NCBI GenBank assembly: GCA_003524095.1
Contig: DOEE01000003.1
Location: 361,004 to 425,003, forward strand
Source: Clostridiales bacterium
GTDB taxonomy: Bacteria > Bacillota > Clostridia > Christensenellales > UBA1242
Direction: 5' to 3'
Length of the DNA: 64,000 bases
Shown: piece by piece, positions 8,291-17,487 of the stretch
Layout of the letters: the number at the start of each line of letters is the position of its first letter
How positions within the stretch are numbered: the stretch's first letter is position 1
The notes under the pieces: generated by a model
Told to the model about the DNA's origin: nothing
Seen by the model: only the letters and a program-made list of their open reading frames with translations
The model's database searches: none
Translations under genes and position numbers: made by a program

Positions 8291-9160
8291 ATGTTATATG
8301 ATATTGTAATTATTGGCAGTGGTGTTGCTGGACTTTCTGCAGGCATTTATGCTGGAAGAGCCAACAAATCTGTTTTGATTATTGAAGATAATAATATTGG
8401 CGGAACTACTGTGACATTACCAAATATTAATAATTATCCGGGGTTTACAAATATATCTGGTGTCGAACTGGTTTCAAATATGTATAAACAATGTTTAAAT
8501 TTTGACGTAAAGTTTGATTTTTTACGCATAGATAGCATAGATTTTGACAGAAACATTATACGAACCGACAATAATATCATTGAATATAAAACATTAATAA
8601 TTGCATCTGGTTCGACATATAAACGCTTAAATATCGATACTGAAGAAAAATTTAAGCTACATGGGCTTAGTTATTGTGCTGTATGTGATGGAAATTTATA
8701 TAAAAACAAGAAGATAATAGTATTTACAAAAAATAATTCTGCAATAAATTCGGTTAAATATCTTAAAAATTTAACAAATGATATTATTGTGATGGATATT
8801 TCAAATGGTTTTGCTTTTGATGGTATTGAGTGTTATCATAATGTGTTGCCTATTGAAATAATTGGTGATACCAATGTTAAAGGCATTAAAGCAATGATTG
8901 GTATTAGCGAAAAAGTATTAAATTGCGATGGAATCTTTGTTGATTTGGGCAAAGTAACAGATATTGACTTATACAAAGATAACTTACAAAACGAATCTGG
9001 ATTTTTGATTACAGATGAAAATTTGCACACAAACATACCAAATGTGTTTGTCGCTGGAGATATTCGAAAAAAATCTTTGCGTCAAATTGTAACCGCATGT
9101 AGTGACGGTGCTATTGCTTCGACTGAAGCAATTAAATACTTGTCAAAAAATATATTTTAA
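8291..9160 (+). CDS. Thioredoxin-reductase-like flavoprotein lacking the NADPH motif
   Basis: 289-residue FAD protein of the thioredoxin reductase family. The FAD-binding GSGVAGLSAG (9-18) and the C-terminal FVAGD flavin motif near residue 255 are present, and the redox pair is C129-A-V-C132. Where canonical enzymes carry the NADPH motif GGGxSA and the HRR-type arginine pair, this protein has FTKNNSA (145-151) and no HRR. Clostridial ferredoxin-dependent thioredoxin reductases are known to lack these motifs, so ferredoxin as electron donor is plausible but inferred. AAGGAG precedes the ATG. glmM follows after 42 bases on the same strand. Confidence 0.8.
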   Translation: MLYDIVIIGSGVAGLSAGIYAGRANKSVLIIEDNNIGGTTVTLPNINNYPGFTNISGVELVSNMYKQCLNFDVKFDFLRIDSIDFDRNIIRTDNNIIEYKTLIIASGSTYKRLNIDTEEKFKLHGLSYCAVCDGNLYKNKKIIVFTKNNSAINSVKYLKNLTNDIIVMDISNGFAFDGIECYHNVLPIEIIGDTNVKGIKAMIGISEKVLNCDGIFVDLGKVTDIDLYKDNLQNESGFLITDENLHTNIPNVFVAGDIRKKSLRQIVTACSDGAIASTEAIKYLSKNIF

Positions 9161-9202
9161 CTTAATAATAACATAAATCATATTATACTATAGGGGTTTA
9201 AT

Positions 9203-10528
9203 ATGATTTTTGGAACAGATGGGATAAGGGGAATTGTTGACGTATCAATTGATTCAAAACTTGCATATAAGGTTGGCAAAGCATATGCAAAATACATAGA
9301 AAAACATGACTTGCCTAAAAAAGTAATTGTTGGAAAAGATACAAGAATTAGCGGTGACACATATTTTTCAGCACTTGCTTCGGGGCTTAGTGACTATGGA
9401 ATAGATGTAATTTTTGTAGGAATAGTATCCACTCCTACAATTTCTTTTTTACTTACAAAAATGAATATTGGCGGTGGAGTAATGATTACTGCGTCGCATA
9501 ATGATTTTACATACAATGGACTTAAATTATTTGATAAAATCGGAAGAAAACTAAGTATTGAAGACGAAAAAGAAGTCGAAGAATACTACAAAAAGAAAAT
9601 TCGACCAAGTGCATGTAAGGGGAAAATTACTTTCAATTTTCAAATACCTAATATTTACAAAGATTATTTGTTAAGTGAGTGTTATTGCAATTTGCATAAT
9701 ATAAGTATTGCTCTTGATTGTGCTAATGGTTCAAACTTTTCAATTGCTCCAAAGATTTATCATACCTTTGGTGCAAATATCATCAAAGTCGCTTGTAATA
9801 ATGACGGAAAAAATATAAATAATTATTGTGGTGCAAATCATATTGACAGATTGCAAAAAGAAGTTCTCTGTCATTCGACTGATTTTGGAATTGCATTTGA
9901 TGGAGATGGGGATAGATTAAGAGTAGTGCTTAGTGATGGCAAAATATTGGACGGAGATGATATTCTGTTTATTTTGGCTAATTACTTAAAACAAAAAAAC
10001 AAACTAAATGGGCTAACTATTGTTGGAACTATTATGACAAACAAGGGCTTGGAAGAAAGTTTGAAAAAGTTGGATATTAGTCTTGTTAGATGTGATGTTG
10101 GAGACAAAAACGTAATAAATTGCCTTAGCCAAAATCATTATTCAATAGGCGGTGAGCCATCTGGACACATCTGTATATATGAACATAATACCACATGTGA
10201 TGCATTGTTTAATAGTCTATATTTTTTGAAAGTTATAACCGAAAACAAAATTGATATACATCAAATTTTGTCTAAATTAGTTAAGTATCCTAGTCTACTT
10301 TGCAATTTGGAAGTGTCCAAAGATTTACGCAAGAATTGGGACGATAATTTAATTATAAAACAAGAAATAAAAAATATATCAGATATGTATCCAAATTGTA
10401 GAATAGTTGTTAGACCAAGTGGTACTGAACCTATGATAAGATTATATGTCGAAAGTCATAGTGATATTGAAAACGAAATTATAATAAGTAGACTAAAAGA
10501 TATTATTAAAAAGTATAATAAAATATAA
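9203..10528 (+). CDS. glmM: Phosphoglucosamine mutase
   Basis: Converts glucosamine-6-phosphate to glucosamine-1-phosphate for UDP-GlcNAc and cell-wall synthesis. It has 441 residues and starts MIFGTDGIRG as in GlmM. The phosphoserine loop is MITASHN with S98 as the catalytic serine, the magnesium loop is AFDGDGDRLR, and the sugar-binding loop is GGEPSGH. The C-terminal phosphate loop RPSGTEPMIRLYVE is intact. An ATAGGGG site is upstream. Downstream a shared terminator separates it from a convergent gene. Confidence 0.95.
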   Translation: MIFGTDGIRGIVDVSIDSKLAYKVGKAYAKYIEKHDLPKKVIVGKDTRISGDTYFSALASGLSDYGIDVIFVGIVSTPTISFLLTKMNIGGGVMITASHNDFTYNGLKLFDKIGRKLSIEDEKEVEEYYKKKIRPSACKGKITFNFQIPNIYKDYLLSECYCNLHNISIALDCANGSNFSIAPKIYHTFGANIIKVACNNDGKNINNYCGANHIDRLQKEVLCHSTDFGIAFDGDGDRLRVVLSDGKILDGDDILFILANYLKQKNKLNGLTIVGTIMTNKGLEESLKKLDISLVRCDVGDKNVINCLSQNHYSIGGEPSGHICIYEHNTTCDALFNSLYFLKVITENKIDIHQILSKLVKYPSLLCNLEVSKDLRKNWDDNLIIKQEIKNISDMYPNCRIVVRPSGTEPMIRLYVESHSDIENEIIISRLKDIIKKYNKI

Positions 10529-10552
10529 AAATAATAGGTTTTTTAAAAATAT

Positions 10553-10579
10553 AAAAGCACAAGTTAATCTTGTGCTTTT
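10553..10579 (+). terminator. Bidirectional terminator, glmM / DUF2726 gene
   Basis: AAAAGCACAAG and CTTGTGCTTTT form an 11-bp stem around TTAAT. It has A- and T-tracts on both sides and lies between convergent genes. Confidence 0.85.
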
Positions 10580-10613
10580 TGACATATATATTAGTTTTTC
10601 TGGCAATAACCTA

Positions 10614-11198
10614 CTACTTTTTGTTTACTTCGCTTAGTATTTTGTCTTTTAAATATGCAACTGTAGTGTTATTCATTTTTTTCAAAACTTCAACTTTTAA
10701 TTCTTCAACGTTGTATTCACTTTCAATTTGTTTGTGCATAACTGGTATTTTAACTTCGTTTAATACTGCGAGTACATTATCGTCAAATTTTTTGAGTTGT
10801 TGTGCAATTGGACTTGGTTCATATAAGTCTATGACCAAAATTGGTTTCATTCCTTTTCTCAAAAACACACAGACATCAACATATTTGTCAAGTACTGACT
10901 TATAGTCGATTAGGTTTCCTTTTGGCTCGATTAGTTTGGATACTCCAACATTTGGAAAAGCAATACAATCCCTTGGCAATGCCTTGTGCAAGGCATTTAA
11001 AAATATCATCTCTTTTTCGGTGCAATAGTTTTCCTTTAGTTTGACTTGTGGTGTTGAGTTTCTTTGGAGTGTGGTGTTTATAGGCTTACTAAATTTTTTT
11101 TGTAAGTGTTTGTACAAAACAAAAGATAATACTATTCCTATTGATAGTATTATAAGTGGCAAAAATATTTCGGTGAATGTATTTAATAATCTACTCAT
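10614..11198 (-). CDS. Membrane-anchored DUF2726-like protein
   Basis: 194 residues. One hydrophobic segment (about 9-29) is followed by a basic linker, and the rest looks like a DUF2726 domain: a CTEKEMIFLNALHKAL start, a conserved KYVDVCVFLRKGMKPILVIDLYE segment and a C-terminal helix. The family is uncharacterised but has an endonuclease-like core, with KPILVIDL resembling the usual xPxxxIELDD strand. The substitutions there make nuclease activity uncertain. It is transcribed alone, convergent with glmM. Confidence 0.6.
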   Translation of the reverse strand: MSRLLNTFTEIFLPLIILSIGIVLSFVLYKHLQKKFSKPINTTLQRNSTPQVKLKENYCTEKEMIFLNALHKALPRDCIAFPNVGVSKLIEPKGNLIDYKSVLDKYVDVCVFLRKGMKPILVIDLYEPSPIAQQLKKFDDNVLAVLNEVKIPVMHKQIESEYNVEELKVEVLKKMNNTTVAYLKDKILSEVNKK

Positions 11199-11270
11199 AA
11201 CTCTTCGTCCTAAATTATCTTATACATATATTTTACTACAAAAATTTGCCAAAGTAAATACACATCAAAA

Positions 11271-11316
11271 AAAATGTACTAAGTTTGTAAAAACATTTTA
11301 ACTTAGTACGCATTTT
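11271..11316 (-). terminator. Terminator after ung
   Basis: GTACTAAGTT (11276-11285) pairs with AACTTAGTAC (11300-11309). Read on the minus strand it ends in a run of T after ung. Confidence 0.8.
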
Positions 11317-11321
11317 ATATT

Positions 11322-11999
11322 TTAAATATTTTCAATTTGCCAATCAATTGGTGTTTTGTTAAGTTTTCTGAGAATTTCGTTTGTCTTGCTAAAATGATGA
11401 CATCCAAACCAACCGCCTTGATTCGCACTCATAGGACTAGGGTGTACCGCTTCCAATACATAATGTTTATTTCTATCAATATTCTTGCCAATTGCTTTTG
11501 CATTTGAACCCCAAAGCAAAAATATAACGGGGTCAACTCTTTGATTTAATAGTTCAACTACTTTGCCAGTTATTTGCTCCCAACCTTTGTTTTTGTGACT
11601 ATTAGGTTTATTTTTTTCAACAGTCAAAACGCTATTTAGTAGTAATACTCCTTGTTTTGCCCATTTAGTTAAATTTCCGTTGTTTGGAATATAACATCCC
11701 ATATCATCGTGTAATTCTTTGTAAATATTCTTAAGTGAAGGGGGAATGGCTACATCATTTTCAACCGAAAATGAAAGCCCATGGGCTTGATTTGGATTGT
11801 GATAAGGGTCTTGTCCAATAATGACCACCTTGACATCGTTATATTTAACAAGGTTAAGTGCGTTAAAAACATTTTCTGGTTTTGGGTATATAATTTTGTT
11901 TTGATACTCATGATTCAGCCAAGATTCGAGTTCTTTGTATCGAGTGGTTTCAAATTCACTTTTTAGCAAATCAAACCAATTTTTCTTGATTAAAAACAT
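11322..11999 (-). CDS. ung: Uracil-DNA glycosylase, family 1
   Basis: Excises uracil from DNA as the first step of base-excision repair. The catalytic water-activating motif GQDPYH (D64 counting from the chosen ATG), the uracil-binding LLLNSVLTV strand, and the HPSPMSA minor-groove loop are all present. The usual HPSPLSA has Met instead of Leu. The open frame reaches TTG at 12002, but ATG at 11999 has AAGGAG at 8-base spacing. The length of 225 residues is normal. It is a single-gene unit with its own terminator. Confidence 0.97.
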   Translation of the reverse strand: MFLIKKNWFDLLKSEFETTRYKELESWLNHEYQNKIIYPKPENVFNALNLVKYNDVKVVIIGQDPYHNPNQAHGLSFSVENDVAIPPSLKNIYKELHDDMGCYIPNNGNLTKWAKQGVLLLNSVLTVEKNKPNSHKNKGWEQITGKVVELLNQRVDPVIFLLWGSNAKAIGKNIDRNKHYVLEAVHPSPMSANQGGWFGCHHFSKTNEILRKLNKTPIDWQIENI

Positions 12000-12171
12000 C
12001 AATTTTCTCCTTCAAGAATATTTTTAAATTAAAATTTGGAACTTAAATTTTCAGTTTTTTGAAAAAAACTACAAAATATTCATACTTAGATTGTATAATA
12101 TTTTGTTCTTTTTTTCAATCATTTTGTAAATACTTAAACAAATATCTAATAACATTAGTGTTTAAAATTGT

Positions 12172-12200
12172 TTGTACTCAAACTTAATTTGGAGTATACT
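12172..12200 (+). promoter_or_regulatory. SigA-type promoter for the patatin-like gene
   Basis: TTGTAC (12172-12177), 17-base spacer, TATACT (12195-12200), about 45 bases before the ATG at 12245. The rest of the 245-base gap between ung and this gene is AT-rich and shows no other clear signal. Confidence 0.7.
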
Positions 12201-12244
12201 CATATATAAGAATTATTTTTGTAAATAGAGTTATAGGAGATTTT

Positions 12245-13090
12245 ATGGAAATACTTGTTGCTCCAAAACTAAAAAAATATCGTAAAATTGGTCTCGCACT
12301 TGGTGGTGGTGGCGCTAGGGGATTTGCTTTGATTGGGGCTGTTAGAGCTTTTGAAGAAGCAAATATTAAGTTTGACTATATTAGTGGAACCTCAATTGGC
12401 TCAGTGATAGGTGCGATGCTTGCATTTGGCGTAACTAGTCAAGAAATGCAAGATATTGCCACAAAAATTAGAGTCAAAGACATAAGAAAAAATGTAATTC
12501 CTTTTATGCCTAGTTCAACCGAGAATATTGAAAAAATTATTACTCAAACAGTTGGAGATATTAACATTGAAGATTTAAAAACGCCATTTTGTGCGGTTGC
12601 TGTTGATATGATTAGTGGAAACGAAGTCGATATTACAAAAGGTCGTTTGTGCAAGGCTTTGGCTGGAAGTTGTGCTGTTCCTACTGTGTTTAATGCGGTT
12701 GAGTTTGAAGATAAACTCTTGTTTGATGGTGGACTTCAAAACACCATTCCTGCCGATGTCTTGAGAAAACTTGGCTGTGATGCGGTAGTTTCGATAGATA
12801 TTAATTCTACACGAGGCAACGGAACTGACTCAAAAAAATATTTTGATTTACTTATGGCAAGTGTCAGGGTTATGATGAAAAGCAATGCCATTAAGGGCTA
12901 TTTGAACTCGGATATTATTGTTAAACCCGATTTAAAGAGATTTAGCGCTTCAAAAACTACTGGCATGCTTGAAATGATTGAAGAAGGATATAATGCGACC
13001 AAAAAGATGATTCCAGAGATTAAAAATTTGTTTAGAAAGAAAAAATTGAAAAAACATTGGTGGAGTTTAAAAAGATATACTGATGATTAA
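12245..13090 (+). CDS. Patatin-like phospholipase (RssA-like)
   Basis: 281 residues with the patatin fold. The oxyanion-hole motif GGGGARG is at residues 20-26, the nucleophile elbow GTSIG puts S50 as the nucleophile, and DGG with D161 completes the Ser-Asp dyad. No signal peptide is visible, so it is probably a cytoplasmic lipid acyl hydrolase; the substrate is unknown. Its last 8 bases overlap the next gene, which suggests a two-gene operon. Confidence 0.9.
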   Translation: MEILVAPKLKKYRKIGLALGGGGARGFALIGAVRAFEEANIKFDYISGTSIGSVIGAMLAFGVTSQEMQDIATKIRVKDIRKNVIPFMPSSTENIEKIITQTVGDINIEDLKTPFCAVAVDMISGNEVDITKGRLCKALAGSCAVPTVFNAVEFEDKLLFDGGLQNTIPADVLRKLGCDAVVSIDINSTRGNGTDSKKYFDLLMASVRVMMKSNAIKGYLNSDIIVKPDLKRFSASKTTGMLEMIEEGYNATKKMIPEIKNLFRKKKLKKHWWSLKRYTDD

Positions 13091-14234
13091 ATCCAAAAGT
13101 GGAATGATTAAAAATATAGTCTTACTAGTTTTGTTAGTGCTAGTTATAGTTTCTAATTTTTTCTCAAGCCAAATGGAAATATTGTTGAAATTAAAGCCAA
13201 ATATAACAAATTCCTTTGAAACTCAAGTACATTTTATTGATGTTGGTCAAGGTGATGCGATTGCAATTAGGTTTTCTAATGGAAAGACTATGCTTATAGA
13301 CAGTGGCACAAAGGAATATAAACACAAATTACAATATTATTTGGATAATGTGGTGTTAGACAACACAAAAACCTTGGATTATGTTTTGCTTACTCATCCA
13401 GATGTTGACCATAGCGGGAACATGGAGTTTATTCTAAATAACTATAATGTAAAAGAGTTTTTTAGACCAGAAATCTACGAAGTCTTTGAAAATAAAACAC
13501 CATATTGTGAAAATCTAACTTATAGACAAATTATTCAAACTTTAAATAAACTAGAAATTCCTACAAAGTTTTCAAGTGAACAAAGTTTGAGTTCTGATGG
13601 AATAAACATAAATATTTTGTCAGTACTGGGAACTTATCATGATTTGGGGCGAATTGAAACAAACGAGTTTTCGCCAACTATTATAATTGAGGATAATAAT
13701 ACAAAAATCTTGCTTGCGGGCGATACTTCAAGCGAAACAGAAGACAAACTACTTAGAAAATATCCGAGTGAAATGCTTGATGTGGATATTCTCAAACTAT
13801 CCCATCATGGAAGCAAATACTCAAATTCATACGAATTTTTGGAAGTTACTTCGCCAAAAATTGCCGTTGCTTGTTGCGGTGTGAATACATATGGTCATCC
13901 CGCTAATGACACAGTTCAAAGACTTTTGGAATACGACAAAAACAATGAAAAAGATTTGTTTTCAAATTATTATACAACACTAGATGACGGAAATATAGTT
14001 ATTACTTTTGATAACAATACAACAGTTGATATAATAAAAAATATAGACGCATACAATTTTGCTGACTATTATATTTATACAATAATTGTATCAGTGTTTA
14101 TAATTTACATAATTATTCTTCCACAAATTAAAGTGTGGAAGAAAGATATTCGTTTTGTGCTACAAAACAAAAGATTTGAAAAATACAAACTAAAAGAATC
14201 AAAAAATATAGAAACAAATTCAAATAAATTTTAA
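13083..14234 (+). CDS. ComEC-like metallo-beta-lactamase-fold protein, membrane-anchored
   Basis: 383 residues. An N-terminal hydrophobic segment (about 9-26) is followed by a metallo-beta-lactamase domain like the C-terminal domain of ComEC/Rec2: HFIDVGQGDA (50-59), THPDVDHSGN (104-113), LLAGDTSSETED, LSHHGSKYSNS and the YGHP loop. A second hydrophobic segment (about 330-350) precedes a basic tail. The channel part of ComEC is absent, so a stand-alone surface hydrolase or nuclease is more likely than DNA uptake. It overlaps the patatin-like gene by 8 bases. Confidence 0.8.
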   Translation: MIKSKSGMIKNIVLLVLLVLVIVSNFFSSQMEILLKLKPNITNSFETQVHFIDVGQGDAIAIRFSNGKTMLIDSGTKEYKHKLQYYLDNVVLDNTKTLDYVLLTHPDVDHSGNMEFILNNYNVKEFFRPEIYEVFENKTPYCENLTYRQIIQTLNKLEIPTKFSSEQSLSSDGININILSVLGTYHDLGRIETNEFSPTIIIEDNNTKILLAGDTSSETEDKLLRKYPSEMLDVDILKLSHHGSKYSNSYEFLEVTSPKIAVACCGVNTYGHPANDTVQRLLEYDKNNEKDLFSNYYTTLDDGNIVITFDNNTTVDIIKNIDAYNFADYYIYTIIVSVFIIYIIILPQIKVWKKDIRFVLQNKRFEKYKLKESKNIETNSNKF

Positions 14235-14396
14235 ATTCTTGATTAAATACTATTGTAAAACTTGTAAAATTATTGTAAAATTAAAATATAATATCAAAGA
14301 TATTAAATAAATAAAATGTTAGATTTAAAATTCGTTTTTGAAGGTGTCAGAAATATTTATGTTTTAAAATTAAAATCTAACTGGGAGAGGTGTAAT

Positions 14397-14900
14397 ATGC
14401 CAAAAGCGAACATTTGCCTTATTGGCTTATCAAACCAATTTGTAGACCAGTTTGGCTTAGGGCTATCTAAAAAATTAGACATGTTTTATGCAAATGTTCA
14501 AAAGATTATAGAGTTTGAACTTTTGGATATGCACAAAATGGAAGAAGTGTGTGGGAAAGATTATTTGGAGAAAAAAGAAACTTCGATAATCAAACGAATT
14601 TGCACATATGAAAATACCATTTTGAATGTAGAATATCAATTGCTAAATAGTGATATTAACTTTGAAATTTTGAAAAATGCATGTATAATTGTTTATCTTA
14701 AAATTGACAAAAATAGATATGGGTCTTTGGAAAGTCATGAAAACTTGTCAAATAGCGTAAAATTAATAAATTCAGATTTGTTTGAAGACAGAAACTTTAT
14801 TTGCGAAAAGAAAGCAGATATTGTGGTTGATTGTTTGGAACTATCCGGAAAGGAATTACAAGATAAATTTCTAGAAGAAATAGTAAAATATTATGCATAA
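14397..14900 (+). CDS. Shikimate-kinase-like protein without a P-loop
   Basis: 167 residues from ATG 14397 (GAGAGGTG site; the open frame runs back to 14316). The layout follows shikimate kinase: ANICLIGLSN at the place of the first strand and P-loop, GKDYLEKKETSIIKRI like GExxFRxxExxxL, ENTILNVEYQLL at the place of the GGG strand, ACIIVYLKID, then CEKKADIVVDC like the family's C-terminal strand. The GxxGxGKS/T nucleotide loop is replaced by GLSNQFVDQ and the GGG motif is lost, so kinase activity is unlikely. Assignment is by pattern only. It overlaps the upstream end of the tkt frame. Confidence 0.5.
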   Translation: MPKANICLIGLSNQFVDQFGLGLSKKLDMFYANVQKIIEFELLDMHKMEEVCGKDYLEKKETSIIKRICTYENTILNVEYQLLNSDINFEILKNACIIVYLKIDKNRYGSLESHENLSNSVKLINSDLFEDRNFICEKKADIVVDCLELSGKELQDKFLEEIVKYYA

Positions 14901-14916
14901 AAGGGTAATAATCAAA

Positions 14917-16914
14917 ATGGAAATGGACAACAAAAATATTAATAATTTAAGAATTTTAGCCGTAGACATGATAGAAAATGCAGGTAGTGGGCATCCAGGG
15001 ATTGCTTTAGGTTCAGCACCAATTCTTTATGGGCTATATTCAAAGGTTTTGAATGTAACTCCTGATGACGACAAAAATATCTTTAGGGATAGATTTGTTA
15101 TGTCTGCTGGTCATGGAAGTAGTATATTATATGCTACACTTCATGCCTTTGGCTATAATATTTCAATGGATGATTTAAAGAGATTTAGAAAAAACGGAAG
15201 CATAACTCCCGGTCATCCTGAATATGGCGTTGTTCCCGGTGTAGATGCAACTACTGGACCTTTGGGGCAAGGTGTATCAACTGCAGTTGGACTTGCAATT
15301 GCACAAAGGATTATGGCAAGTAGATTTAACAAAGCAGATATTACTCTATTTGATAACTATACATTTACTCTTGTGGGCGAAGGTTGTCTTATGGAAGGCG
15401 TTTCTTATGAAGCATTGAGTTTGGCAGGTTCGCTTGGACTTAATAAATTAATTGTTTTGTATGATTGCAACAAGGTCACCTTGGATAGTGATATAAATGG
15501 TGTTATGAATCAAAATACTTTGTCTTATATGCAAAGCCTTGGGTTTAATACTATTGATGTTGCTGATGGAAATGATGTCAAACAAATTGTCGAATCAATA
15601 AATTTAGCCAAAAAAAGCAAGGACAAACCTAGTTTTATTCAAATTCGTACACATATTGGTTTTGGAAGTGTTTTGCAAGATAGCAACAAATCTCATGGAA
15701 GTTTGTTGGGTGCAGAAAACGTTAAATTATTAAGAGAAAAATTGGGCGTAAATACAAATCCATTTGAGTTAGACAAAGATGTTCAAAGAGACTTTGTATT
15801 CTTAAGAAAAAGATTTGAGACATTCAAAAAGACCTTGAAAGACCGTATAAAATCTTATTCAAGAGCATATCCTGGTGACTACAAACTTTTGCAACAATTT
15901 ATATCCAAAAAGTTTGAAAATACAGAAACGTTTTTAAACGATGTAACCGTACTCAAGGATACTTCGGGTAGAGACTTGGGAAATCTTGTTTTGCAAGAAC
16001 TTTGCAAGGCATATCCAAATATTATTTGTGGTTCGGCAGATTTGAGTTCGAGTACAAAAGTTAAATATAACGATAGTGGCTTTGTAAACGATAATTTCGC
16101 AAATAGAAATATTAAATTTGGCATCAGAGAATTTGCTATGGGATGCATTTCAAATGGAATTGCATTGTATGGCGGGTTAGTGCCTGTGGATAGTACTTTT
16201 ATGTCCTTTAGTGATTATATGAAAGCATCGCTTAGACTAAGAGCGATTATGGGGCTTAAGTGTATTTCTGTATTTACTCACGATAGTATTGCAGTGGGTG
16301 AAGATGGTGCGACACACGAACCTTGCGAACAACTAAATGCACTTAGAAATATTCCAAATATGTATACATTCCGTCCAGCAAATTTGACTGAAACTAAGGC
16401 AAGTTTTGAGATTGCACTTAACTCAAATCTTCCAAGTAATATAGTGCTTTCTAGACAACCTTTGAGAGAATTTGAATGTGATTTAAAAGATGTTAGGTTT
16501 GGCGGATATATCTTATCTAAGGAAGACAGAGGCGAACTTAATGCGGTAATTATTGCAACTGGTAGCGAAGTAACACTTGCTTTGGAGTGCAAAGAAATGC
16601 TTAAGTGCAAAGGATATAATGTAAGAGTAGTATCAATGCCTTGTACAAATTTATTTGATAAACAATCTGAGAAATATAAAAATTCTATAATTCCACCAAA
16701 CATGAAATCTATTTTTTCAATTGAAGCGGGCGCAACTTCTAATTGGTATAAATATGTTGGAAAGTTTGGAAAATGCTTTGGTGTAGACGATTTTGGCGGA
16801 AGTGCAAAACCTAGCGAACTCTACGAAAGATTTGGTTTGACAGCGGACGAAATGACTAAGGAAATGATTGCTGTTATCAAAAAAAATAGAGATAAAATAT
16901 TATCTATTGTATAA
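14917..16914 (+). CDS. tkt: Transketolase
   Basis: Thiamine-diphosphate enzyme of the non-oxidative pentose phosphate pathway. It is about 665 residues and continuous. SGHPGIALGSAP is the N-terminal substrate/ThDP motif, GPLGQGVSTAVGLA and GEGCLMEGVSYEA (the ThDP-Mg motif) follow, and the pyrimidine domain has IKFGIREFAMG and TFMSFSDYMK. GVDDFGGSAKPSELYERFGL is the C-terminal domain. The frame is open from ATG 14893, overlapping the previous gene, but AAAAGGG sits before ATG 14917 and the family start fits that better. The choice is not certain. Confidence 0.95.
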   Translation: MEMDNKNINNLRILAVDMIENAGSGHPGIALGSAPILYGLYSKVLNVTPDDDKNIFRDRFVMSAGHGSSILYATLHAFGYNISMDDLKRFRKNGSITPGHPEYGVVPGVDATTGPLGQGVSTAVGLAIAQRIMASRFNKADITLFDNYTFTLVGEGCLMEGVSYEALSLAGSLGLNKLIVLYDCNKVTLDSDINGVMNQNTLSYMQSLGFNTIDVADGNDVKQIVESINLAKKSKDKPSFIQIRTHIGFGSVLQDSNKSHGSLLGAENVKLLREKLGVNTNPFELDKDVQRDFVFLRKRFETFKKTLKDRIKSYSRAYPGDYKLLQQFISKKFENTETFLNDVTVLKDTSGRDLGNLVLQELCKAYPNIICGSADLSSSTKVKYNDSGFVNDNFANRNIKFGIREFAMGCISNGIALYGGLVPVDSTFMSFSDYMKASLRLRAIMGLKCISVFTHDSIAVGEDGATHEPCEQLNALRNIPNMYTFRPANLTETKASFEIALNSNLPSNIVLSRQPLREFECDLKDVRFGGYILSKEDRGELNAVIIATGSEVTLALECKEMLKCKGYNVRVVSMPCTNLFDKQSEKYKNSIIPPNMKSIFSIEAGATSNWYKYVGKFGKCFGVDDFGGSAKPSELYERFGLTADEMTKEMIAVIKKNRDKILSIV

Positions 16915-16942
16915 TTTATCAAAATTGACAAATATTAAATAT

Positions 16943-16990
16943 AAGGAAAGTGATTAATCTTGAGTATGGTTGTTAATCACTCCTTTTTTG
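16943..16990 (+). terminator. Terminator after tkt
   Basis: AGTGATTAA (16949-16957) pairs with TTAATCACT (16973-16981), extended by AAGG/CCTT and followed by a T-tract. Confidence 0.8.
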
Positions 16991-17224
16991 TTTAGAATAT
17001 TTAATCACTTCGTTTTAGAATACTGAATTTGAAATTTTTTTGGAAATTTAGTATAATTTTGAAGTCGCATTTGTATGGTTTAACAAAAAATTTTTGAAAT
17101 ATTGAATAAAAAATTAATTTTTAGATATTCTACTAATGTAATGAACATATAACTTTATATGTCAACATTATACTTTTGGGCAGTGACTGACAAATTGTAC
17201 TTTTGCAGTAACTTTTGACCCAGT

Positions 17225-17287
17225 AAAACACCAATTATTTTAGTTTATCTCTATATTATTTAGTGTGCTTTAATAATCGGTGTTTTT
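17225..17287. terminator. Second hairpin terminator in the tkt-nifJ gap
   Basis: AAAACACC-A-ATTATT pairs with AATAAT-C-GGTGTTTT around a 32-base loop, with a T-tract on the plus strand. It is a further termination signal in a 570-base gap that holds no open frame of note. A palindrome ACATATAA-CT-TTATATGT lies at 17145-17162. Confidence 0.55.
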
Positions 17288-17333
17288 TCATAAATGTAAA
17301 ATCGCATACAATATTTAGTACTATGCAAACAAC

Positions 17334-17371
17334 AAAAAATACAGATATTTAGTTAATATCTGTATTTTTTT
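17334..17371. terminator. Bidirectional terminator downstream of nifJ
   Basis: A 16-bp perfect stem (17334-17349 with 17355-17370) with a TAGTT loop and A/T tracts on both sides. It is suited to ending nifJ on the minus strand, about 117 bases after its stop. Confidence 0.8.
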
Positions 17372-17487
17372 GTGTACTATTCAAAATTACAAATTGTGTT
17401 GTTGTAATTCAAATTAAATTTGTTTTAGTTTAAATTTAATTTTTTCAAAATACAATTTTTAGTAGTTAAAATTAGCTTAAGAATTAA

